A stretch of DNA of 40,766 nucleotides from Nitrosopumilus sp. LS_AOA (lineage in GTDB: Archaea > Thermoproteota > Nitrososphaeria > Nitrososphaerales > Nitrosopumilaceae). Positions within the stretch are counted from its first letter, which is position 1. Every line of letters starts with the position of its first letter. Location of the stretch: positions 1-40,766 of the forward strand of contig LFLC01000034.1 in the NCBI GenBank assembly GCA_001543015.1. The letters run 5' to 3'. The notes under the pieces are model-generated. The model saw only the letters and a list, made by a program, of their open reading frames with translations. It ran no database searches and was not told the DNA's origin. Shown here one piece after another: positions 1 through 9,700 of this stretch. The position numbers and the translations under genes are program-made.

Positions 1-21
1 TATACAAAATCTTAATAGCAC

Positions 22-27
22 TTTATT
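22..27 (-). promoter_or_regulatory. Possible eukaryotic poly(A) signal AATAAA
   Basis: Read on the minus strand, AATAAA lies about 85 bases after the stop codon of the receptor-like gene. This spacing suits a eukaryotic 3' end. The motif is short and the region AT-rich, so a chance match is quite possible. Confidence 0.3.
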
Positions 28-112
28 ATACAGTGCAGTATATTATACTATTGGGGGGAAATATTAAATCTTTTTAATAAAGCAAACTAAACAAAAAAGT
101 TAATATAATCCG

Positions 113-2260
113 TTAATTTACTAGTTCTTCTAAGGTTGTTTCTATCTCTATGGATTTGCTTCTTACAAATTCTGCATGCTCTTGAATTGAACTAAGCTCA
201 ACCGCAATACTATCCCTCCTATATGTTAGTACTTTTATTTCCTGTACAAGCGATTCTTTCATCACGTTATTTATAACTTCTTCTGATAAATATTCAACAG
301 CAGGTTGGTTTGTGTATATTCTTTTTTCTTTTGGATCTTTAAGTACGAAATAGAGTTTTGGAATGAAAAGAAAAGACGCAACTAATACCGTGTCTAGTAG
401 GAAGGAAAGACATATAAGCACAAGTGCGAATTCGTACCACTCGAATATTACCGCATTTAAGAATATTCTTAGGAAAGTTAGCATTATAGTAACTAGTGTT
501 GCATATGCAATAGGAACAAATTCATTAACTCCTCTTATCTTAACCTTTCTGATTAGAAATGCAATAAATATGCCCACAATATATAAGATGGATCTTAATA
601 TTGTGTATATTAATGGCACCCATGCAGTAGGTGATTTGATTTCTCCACCAGGTACACAATTAAAAATAATTCTGAATGGGATATTACTATCTTCTGTAAA
701 TGCACTTTTATATGGGTTGATTCCATCCGAGATGTATTGAAGACGAATACCCTCAATCGCACTCCAAACCACATTGTACACAATATCAACAAAAACAAGT
801 GTTAGAGTGCAAATAACGACCTTCCATTCTGGAAAAACCTTGTTTATATTTTGTTTAACCACGACTATATATAGACGAAGCGATTTTCCAATGAGACTAC
901 CGAAAATTAGATCTTTCGCAATGGCAGGTAATGCATACCGAAGGTGACACATCATGGAGCAATACCAGCATGGTTTATCATTTTCGGGTATTTGTTGGTA
1001 AACTAGATTATCTACTAAATAAGGCAATACAGCAAATATTTCGATCACACAACCAATGAATATAAGAGAATTAATGATAGAGCTACTCAATTTGAATACT
1101 TTTTTGTTTCGATAGATCACGTGCACCACTATAATAAAACTTATATAGATCAAGCTGAGGATCATTAATATTACCATTATACCATATACCCATAGGGGTA
1201 AATGATACAAAATAACTCCATCCAATGGTTGGCCTTGTTTGCCAAATAAACGAATACTGCCTTCAGCGAACCCTTTGAATCCATTGTATTCTTCATAGTC
1301 TGCTGATTCTGAAAGGTTATTTAGGTCGTAAACGATATCAAATTTGCCATTATAGAATTCTATTATTTGGCCACGAGTCTCATATCTCGATGAATCCGTA
1401 TAGCTAACTTGGCCTCCAAGCCCACTGAAACTTACATTATGGATTTGTTTCGTCAGTTCTGTCATGTATTGAAAGTTTGTCGTTTTTTTGCTTATATTTT
1501 TATAGTCAAATTCTTCAATAGCATCTGTATGTAATTTACTCAATGCTATTCCTAGAGTCAACATACTGTCAAAACTATACAATTCATAATTCGTACCCGT
1601 ATCTGAGATATTTGCCTGTACAGCACCATAAATTTGATTACTCCTCTCGAGAAACATATTAAATATATCTAACTGATTCACATTTAATATTGTATCGGCA
1701 TTTTGTTTTAGAGTTCTCTCTCTACTAGGCGTCCCCAAATTTCCTAACGCCCCATTCGCTGCGGTTATTATCTCTTCCGCAGTACAATTTCCTCTTATAT
1801 TGTTGCTTATATACCAGGCCTTGGTGTACCATCCAGGAAATAACCATGTAATTCTTGGATAGATAAAACCTTGCTTGTAAGCTAAGCACAGGACATCTCT
1901 AGCTACGTCTTCATAGAAATTTGCAATCACAATTCTATATTTCTGTTCAGAGCTAGAAAATAATAATTCTAATTTCCGATTAATATCCTGCTCATATCTT
2001 ATATCATTTTCATTACTATACCTATCTATTCCCTCACTTATGGTATCTACCCCATTTTTATTCAACTCAGATTGTAATATTTGCGTTGTTCTAATAAAGA
2101 GTACGTTTAAAGAATAGAGTATACTAATACGTCGCCATTTGTAGTATTTTACTAAATTTACCCAAATAGCTGCAGTCTTTGACTCAGTTGGTGAACCTAG
2201 CGTTAAAGAAGGAAATCGAATCGAATCGGATTCTTTATTATTTTGATCTTTGTTCCACTC
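113..2260 (-). CDS. GABA-B-like class C G-protein-coupled receptor, 5' part missing
   Basis: The frame runs from the stop at 113-115 back to an in-frame TAA at 2261-2263. Numbering from a TTG at 2065, residues 1-270 match the second part of the Venus-flytrap ligand domain of GABA-B receptors (for example IANFYEDVARDVLC and WLFPGWYTKAWY). Seven hydrophobic helices lie near 291-315, 328-352, 372-402, 414-436, 480-506, 515-538 and 545-572. Cysteines at the top of helix 3 (366, 369, 373) and Cys470 in loop 2 fit the class C disulfide. FIPK at 567-570 is the class C signature after helix 7, and residues 595-648 look like a coiled coil. The 55 or so codons upstream of the TTG still read like the receptor (YYKWRRISILY), so the TTG is not a true start. 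The signal peptide and first lobe are absent. This is a metazoan-type receptor in an archaeal contig: sponge DNA or transfer. The family call is strong, the origin unresolved. Confidence 0.85.
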   Translation of the reverse strand, partial: EWNKDQNNKESDSIRFPSLTLGSPTESKTAAIWVNLVKYYKWRRISILYSLNVLFIRTTQILQSELNKNGVDTISEGIDRYSNENDIRYEQDINRKLELLFSSSEQKYRIVIANFYEDVARDVLCLAYKQGFIYPRITWLFPGWYTKAWYISNNIRGNCTAEEIITAANGALGNLGTPSRERTLKQNADTILNVNQLDIFNMFLERSNQIYGAVQANISDTGTNYELYSFDSMLTLGIALSKLHTDAIEEFDYKNISKKTTNFQYMTELTKQIHNVSFSGLGGQVSYTDSSRYETRGQIIEFYNGKFDIVYDLNNLSESADYEEYNGFKGFAEGSIRLFGKQGQPLDGVILYHLPLWVYGIMVILMILSLIYISFIIVVHVIYRNKKVFKLSSSIINSLIFIGCVIEIFAVLPYLVDNLVYQQIPENDKPCWYCSMMCHLRYALPAIAKDLIFGSLIGKSLRLYIVVVKQNINKVFPEWKVVICTLTLVFVDIVYNVVWSAIEGIRLQYISDGINPYKSAFTEDSNIPFRIIFNCVPGGEIKSPTAWVPLIYTILRSILYIVGIFIAFLIRKVKIRGVNEFVPIAYATLVTIMLTFLRIFLNAVIFEWYEFALVLICLSFLLDTVLVASFLFIPKLYFVLKDPKEKRIYTNQPAVEYLSEEVINNVMKESLVQEIKVLTYRRDSIAVELSSIQEHAEFVRSKSIEIETTLEELVN

Positions 2261-2915
2261 TTATCAATTTTTTGTTAGTATGTTTTTTTATTTTTTTCTA
2301 AAATATTATGATATAATCTTTTAATGATAATGATCTCTTCATCATTGATTTCAATATTACATGTGTTTCAAATTGTTAATTGATCTAACGTTGAAGATTG
2401 TGTAAATGTTATTTATTTTTGAATATTTTTTGCAAGATTATTTCCAATTTCAGTAATTTCCATTAAAATCACCCAAAAATTATTTTTTTCATATTTCATT
2501 GAGATTTTTTCAATATTTCGTTTCATTATGGTGGGTACATGTGAAGGAACCCATGAAATATGATCTGCCCGAGTTTAAATGCTAATTCAGAGTGCTTATA
2601 GTTCAACATGACTATTCTCTCATTTAGCTGATTTCACTCACACCCACAAAAAATTTTCTATAAACTTAAAGAAAATAATACCAATTTGGGAAATATTTGA
2701 CCGTATTTTATTGAAAATCATATCATAATTCATGAATTATCCAACTTTTAGATGAAAAATATTTGTAATTGGATTTGGAAGCATGTGAAATTAATAACAT
2801 GCTGTCTATCAAAATTATTTTGTAAGTATGATCTATTTGATGGTTTTTACTTTAAAATTATTATCAACATAAAATATTTCTTTATTGTGATTACGAAATA
2901 ATCTTTTAAATTGTA

Positions 2916-2974
2916 AACAAAACATGTTACACAACAAAACATGTTACACAACAAAACATGTTACACAACAAAAC
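2916..2974. repeat. 17-bp tandem repeat, 3.5 copies
   Basis: The unit AACAAAACATGTTACAC occurs three times head to tail at 2916, 2933 and 2950, followed by the first eight bases of a fourth copy. The copies are identical. Each contains the palindrome AACATGTT. Confidence 0.95.
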
Positions 2975-3183
2975 AATATCTATTGATAATTTACTTATAA
3001 TCTTGAATCCTTGTCATAGATAATTTATACTGCAAAAGTATTAGATGTGACTTTGCGTATTCATTATGTTGATTTATGTTCTAATGTGAATAAACATAGA
3101 TGGAAAAATTCCATTAAAAATTTAGAGATGATGAATCATGGAAAATTAAAATATAATTCAGTATTTTTGATGATGATCAAATT

Positions 3184-3328
3184 TTCTCAATCTTGCATGA
3201 CTCCTGTGAGTATCACTCTAAAACTTCTTCTCAATCTTGCTTGATTCCTGTGAGTATCACTCTAAAACTTCTTCTCAATCTTGCTTGATTCCTGTGAGTA
3301 TCACTCTAAAACTTCTTCTCAATCTTGT
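3184..3328. repeat. 44-bp tandem repeat, about 3.3 copies
   Basis: A 44-base unit beginning TTCTCAATCTTGC repeats with exact spacing; the CTCAATCTTG anchor falls at 3186, 3230, 3274 and 3318. The first copy has two or three substitutions (GCATGACTCC against GCTTGATTCC); the second and third are identical. There are no unique spacers, so it is not a CRISPR array. Confidence 0.95.
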
Positions 3329-3591
3329 ATTGTTGATTTTTAAGGAAAAATCAAAATTTATTATGTTAAAATAGAAATTCAACCTCGTCTGAAATTAATA
3401 GATCGCTTGGTAAGAAAAAAATTCTAACTAATTTTCTCATTCCTTGATCGATATTGAGATAATTAATGTCTATTATGTAATTTGAACCTAATTTTATTCA
3501 AAATCATAAAATCTTAGTAAATACTGTAAAATTATCAACAATTGATGTGAAAAGTATAGAAAATCCCATTTTTGGAATATTCAGCTTATCA

Positions 3592-3599
3592 TTATATGC
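3592..3599 (+). promoter_or_regulatory. TATA box of the giant FnIII gene
   Basis: TTATATGC lies about 27 bases upstream of the ATG at 3623. This is the usual archaeal distance from TATA box to transcription start, so the message would begin at or next to the start codon. No Shine-Dalgarno sequence precedes the ATG, which fits a leaderless transcript. Confidence 0.55.
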
Positions 3600-3622
3600 T
3601 ATAATTTTGTAATTTTAGGCAC

Positions 3623-3742
3623 ATGGGACACAATTGGAGTGTAGTATTAGATCGACTTGTAATTATTTTGCTAGCTGTAATACTGCTTGTCCCGCCAGCA
3701 GCTCTTCCTTTTTCAGAACCAGTCCCACAAGCATTTGCACAA
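3623..3742 (+). other. Signal peptide of the giant protein
   Basis: Residues 1-40 have basic and polar residues, then a run of about 16 hydrophobic residues (LVIILLAVILLVPPAA), then a polar stretch ending QAFA before QTNF. The layout is a standard Sec signal with an A-x-A cleavage site near residue 39. Confidence 0.85.
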
Positions 3743-6700
3743 ACTAATTTTCCTCCAACATATCTTGATACTTTTGGAAGTCAAGGAAACGGGAATGGTG
3801 AATTTGGAAATAATGGACCTTGGGGGATTGATGTTACACCATCTGGTGATGTTTGGGTCATGGATTACAAAAATGAACATGCACAAAAATTTTCATCTTC
3901 TGGAGATTTTCTTTTATTAATTGGTTCTGTTGGCAATGGCGATAGTCAGTTTAACAATAATGGACCGCGCGATATTGCAGTAGATTCTACTGGTAGCTTT
4001 TGGATTACTGATACCAAAGATCATAAAATTAAGAAATTTGATTCTAATGGAAATCATTTACTAACATTTGGTAGTCAAGGTTCTGGTGATACTGAATTTA
4101 GACAACCAAGTGGAGTTGCAATTGATTCTTTAAACAATGTTTATGTTGTAGATACAAACAATGAACAAATTAAGAAATTTGATTCTAATGGAAATCATTT
4201 ACTAACATTTGGTGGTGTAGGTAATGGCGATAGTCAGTTTATAAATAATGGTCCTAGAGGTATAGCAATAGATTCTTTAGATAACATTTGGGTAACTGAT
4301 ACTGCAGCTCATAAAATTAAGAAATTTGATTCTAATGGAAATCATTTACTAACATTTGGTAGTCAAGGTTCTGGTGATACTGAATTTAGACAACCTAATG
4401 CTATTGCAGTGGATTCTTTTGATAATGTTTGGATTGCAGATACTAATAATGATCGAATTGTAGCTTATGATTTATCTGGAAATTTTTTAACAAAATATGG
4501 TGTTAAAGGTTCTGGAGAAGGAGAATTTGGTGATAATGGTCCTAGAGGAATATCTTTTGATAGTGCATCTAGTATTTTTTATGTTACTGACACAAAAAAT
4601 AATAGGATACACAAATTCCAAAATAATCTAACTATTGCATTATCTGTACCTGGGACTCCAACTAATCTAATTTCTACTGCAGGTGACACTGAGGTTTCAC
4701 TTTCTTGGACTGCTCCTGCTGATGATACTGTAATTGATTATTATGCCGTTCAATCTAGATTGACTGGTTCTGGTTCTTGGAGTTTACTTGGAAATATTCA
4801 GACTACGTCTGCAACTGTTACTGGATTAACTAATGACTCTGAATATGAATTTCAAGTATCTGCTTACAATTCTGTAGGGGGTGGGTCTACAGTCTCTGTA
4901 TTTGCAACTCCTGTTGCATCTGTTACTACAATTGATCCTCCCACTAATCTAATTGCTACTGCAGGTGACACTGAGGTTTCACTTTCTTGGACTGCACCTA
5001 CATCATCTTCATCTGATATTGTATTTGATAATGTTGTAGATAATTCTAATAATCTTTGTACTGGTACATCCTGTTCAATTTCCATCACTGTTGCAGAAGG
5101 TAATAATCGTATGATCATTGTTTCTACTGCTGATGAAGATCCAACTCCTGATGATATTGATTCAATTGATGTTAATGAAAACACTGATGTTGGTATTCTT
5201 GTAGGACGTGAAGATGTTGTAACTGGAACTGGTCAACAAGTAGAACTATGGAGAATTATGGAATCTGATATTACTACTGGCTCTAACACTATTACAATAA
5301 ATTATTCTTCTTCAATTAGTGGTGGTGGCATAACTGTAATGTCATTTTCTAATGTATCCCAACAAGCAGAAGAATCTGAAAATTCTGCTACTGCTACAGA
5401 AACTAGTAATGTTAGTGCAATTGTAACAACACAAACTGATGGTGCCCTCATTGTATCTGTTGTTGGTAATGGTCAGGGTGGATCTTATATCTCTCATGGA
5501 ACTGATCAAATTGAGCAAGCAGATTTTAACCCATCTAGTGCAGCCATGTCCGTCACTACTGAAATTAAAACAATTGCCGGTTCTGATACTCAATCTCACA
5601 CTTCTAGTTCTAGTGCAAATAGGCATGCACAATATGTCGGAGTATTTGCACCTGTATCCAGTGGAGTATCTATCACTGATTATAAAATAGAATATAGTTC
5701 TAATTCTGGTTCTTCTTGGAGTACTTTTCCTCATGGTGATGCCAGTACTACTGAAACAATTTCTGAATTAACTAATGATCAAGAATATTCATTTCGTGTA
5801 TCTTCTGTAGCATCTGATGAGACTAGTTCTCCATCTGATATTGTAATTGCAACACCAGGTGGTGAATCTAATGTACCTAATGCCCCTACTAATCTAACTG
5901 CTACTGCAGGTAATACTGAAGTCACACTTTCATGGACTGCTCCTTCTGATGATGGTGGCTCTTCACTTACTGATTATGTGTTAGAATATAGCTCTAATGA
6001 TGGCTCTACTTGGATAATCTTTGATGATGGTATTGACCTTACAACCTCTGCTACGATAACTGAATTAACTAATGATCAAGAATATTCATTTCGTGTTTCT
6101 GCTGTTAACTCTAGTGGTACTGGTGCTGGTACTCCATCTCGCACTATAACTGCAACACCTGTTGATGCAGGTAATGTACCTAATGCCCCTACTAATCTAA
6201 CTGCTACTGCAGGTAATACTGAAGTCACACTTTCATGGACTGCTCCTTCTGATGATGGTGGCTCTTCACTAACTGATTATGTTGTACAATATCGCACTAT
6301 TGATTCTTCAATTGTTTCTCTGTTGAACAACAAGTGTCTTGATGTTGTAGATTCTAGTAATGGCGCCAATGTACAAATGATTACTTGTGATAATTCTGAT
6401 AATCAAAAATGGAATATTGATGGAGATACTATCACATCACAACTAAACGACAAATGTCTTGACATTGAAGGTGGAAACACTAGTGATGGTGCCAACGTTT
6501 TGATGTGGACGTGTCATGGTGGAGATAATCAAAAATGGATTGAATCTGCTGAAAATGAATGGTTAACATTTGAAGATGGGTCTGAAACTGCTGTTAGTAC
6601 AACTGTGTCTAATCTTATCAATGGTCAAGAGTATGAATTTCGAGTATTTGCAGTAAATGCAATTGGAACTAGTTCTGCATCTAATGTTTCTACTGCTACT

Positions 6701-9700
6701 CCTTCTGTTACGGGAACTGTACCTAATACTCCAACTGGTTTGTCTGCTGTTCCTGGAGATACTCAAATTACACTTTCATGGACTGCTCCAACTGTTGATG
6801 GTGGTTCATCCATTACTGATTACATTATTGAATATTCTTCTGATGCTGGTGCTAGCTGGTCCACTTTTACTGATGGTACAAGTTCTTCAACTTCTGTAAT
6901 AATTACTGGACTTGTAAATAATCAAGAATACACTTTCCGTGTTTCTGCTGTTAATTCTACTGGAACTGGCCCTACATCTTTACATATTCTTGCAACACCA
7001 AATCCTGCAACCACTCTTGAAGTTAGAGTTAATCATGATGATGATGATGCAGAAGAAAAAGTATCAAATGGTCGCATTGATCTTTCTAGTAGCGATTTAG
7101 AATTAGTTGATGAGGGTAATAGTGAACAAGAAGTAGGAATAAGATTCAATGATATTACAATTCCACCTACTGCTATAATCTCTAGTGCTTTTGTTCAGTT
7201 TACTGTAGATGAAACTGATGATGATCCAACAAATCTAACAATTTTTGCAGAAGATGTTGATAGTTCTATGACTTTTGATGATGATAATGATAACATTACT
7301 GATAGACCAAAAACTACTACGTCTATATCTTGGTCATTAATACCTGCATGGAATACCGTAGGTGAAGCAGGTAATGATCAAAAAACCCCTGACATTAAAA
7401 CTATAATTCAAGAAGTAATTGATAGAGACGGATGGAGTTCTGGTAATTCATTATCTATTATTATTACAGGTGATGGGGAACGAACTGCTGAATCTTATAA
7501 TGGTGATTCTAGTAAAGCACCACAACTTATCATAAATTATTCTACTGCTGTAGAGCCACCAAGTCAACCAACAGCTCTTACTGCTATTCCTGGAGATACT
7601 GAAGTCTCACTCACTTGGGCTACTCCATCAAGCAATGGTGGTGCTTCAATTACTGATTACATTATAGAATACAGTGATGATGCTGGTTCAAATTGGACAA
7701 TATTTGAAGATGACACTAGCACTACAACTTCTGTCATTATACCAAGTTTACTTAATGGTGTAGAGTACACTTTCCGTGTTTCTGCTGTTAATTCCAGCGG
7801 AACTGGTCCTGTTTCATCTACTGTAACTGCTACTCCATCATCACTTCCTGATGCTCCAACTAATCTTGTTGCTTCTGGTGGAAATAATCAAGTCTCCCTT
7901 ACCTGGACTGCACCTGTAATCACCGGCGGTTCCCCAATCACTGATTATATTATAGAATTTAATGCTGGTTCTGGATGGACTACATTTGATGATGGCGAAA
8001 GTACTACCACTTCTGCTATTGTCAATGATTTAGTCAATGGCCAATCCTATTCCTTTAGAATTTTATCTGTTAATTCTGTAGGATCTAGTATTCCATCTGA
8101 CTCTGCATCCGCAATACCAACTTCTACATCTACGGCACCAACAAATCTTGTAGCTACTTCTGGTGATAGTCAAGTATCACTTACATGGCTTCCTCCTTCG
8201 GATGATGGTGGCTCCCCAATCACTGATTATCTTGTAGAGTATAGTGATGATGCTGGTGATACTTGGGATACATTTGCAGATGGTACTAGTGATACTGCTT
8301 CTGCTATTGTTATTGGTTTAGTTAATGGACAAGAATATTATTTCCGTGTCTCTGCAGTTAATGCTGTTGCAACCAGTCTTCCATCTGGCATTGTAATTTC
8401 AATTCCAGGATCTGCTCCTGATAAACCAACTGATCTAATTGCAACAAGAGGTAATGCTGAAGTATCACTTACATGGATTGCACCACTTGATGATGGTGGC
8501 TCCCCAATTACTGATTATATTATAGAATTTAGCCTTGATGGTTCATCTTGGACTATAATTAATGATGGTCCTGGTACTGGTACAACAACTACTGTTACTG
8601 GTTTAACTAATGGTGAAATCTATTCTTTTAGAATTTCTGCAGTTAATGCTATTGGTACTGGTATTCCATCTCTTGTTGTAGTTGCAACACCTGCAACTAT
8701 TCCTGATGCACCTGATACATTTGTAGGGGTTAGAGGTGATACCCAAGTTTCCTTATCTTGGATGGCTACTTCAAATAATGGTGATGCAGTTACTGATTAT
8801 ATTATAGAATTTAATGATGGTTCTGGATGGACTACATTTGATGATGGCGAAAGTACTACCACTTCTGCTATTGTCACTGATTTAGTTAATGGTCAATCAT
8901 ACTCCTTTAGAGTTTCTGCAATAAACTCTGTTGGTTCTAGTTTGCACTCTACAACTATTTCTGTAACACCTGCAACTCTTTCTACTCCTCCTCTTAATCC
9001 TGTAGCAACGTCTGGTAATGCCCAAGTATCTTTGTCATGGGATGTTCCTGCTGATGATGGAGGTGAAGATATTGTTGATTATGTTATTGAAGTTAGTCTT
9101 GATAATACTAATTGGACAGTTTACACTGATGGTGTTGACCTCGCAACTACTGCAATTGTAACTAGTCTGATAAATGGACAAACTTACTATTTCCGTATTT
9201 TGGCAGAAAATGATGTTGGTACAAGTATTCCATCTGATGTAATTAATGCTATTCCTGCAACTGTTGCTGGTGCTCCAACTAATCTAGCTGCAACTGTTGG
9301 TAACACTGAGGTTTCACTTTCTTGGACTGCACCATTAAGTACTGGCGGTTCTCCAATTACTGATTATCTTGTAGAATATAGTTCTGATTCTGGTTCTACT
9401 TGGACTATCTTTGATGATGGTACTAGTACTACAACTACTACAACTGTAACTAATCTATTAAACGGCCAATCATATGACTTTAGAGTTTTTACAATAAACT
9501 CTGTTGGTCCAAGTAATCCGTCTGTTCTAATTGATATCACACCTGCTACTGTACCTGCAGCTCCAACTAATCTTACTGCAACTGCAGGTGATACCACAGT
9601 CTCACTCTCATGGACAGCTCCAACAAACATTGGCGGTTCTCCAATTACTGATTATCTTGTAGAGTATAGTGATGATGCAGGTGATACTTGGAATGTCTTT

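Larger units (their letters stand above)
2264..3622. other. AT-rich non-coding junction region
   Basis: This 1.36 kb stretch separates the receptor-like frame from the giant archaeal gene. It holds two tandem arrays (2916-2974 and 3184-3328) and the promoter of the giant gene at its right end. The only frames are short and unrecognised: 37 codons on the minus strand at 2413-2526, and 65 codons on the plus strand at 3047-3244 whose 3' end runs into the 44-base repeat. Neither resembles a family I know. Any eukaryote/archaeon join must lie here or at the receptor's upstream edge. Confidence 0.7.

Noticed and set aside
2413-2526. Possible 37-codon gene on the minus strand (MKRNIEKISMKYEKNNFW)
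   Set aside because: It reads in archaeal codon style but is very short, in AT-rich DNA, and matches no family I know.
3047-3244. Possible 65-codon gene on the plus strand
   Set aside because: Its last third is made of the tandem repeat and the rest has no recognisable pattern or promoter.
3184-3328. Possible CRISPR array
   Set aside because: The 44-base units are directly contiguous with no unique spacers, and no cas genes are present.
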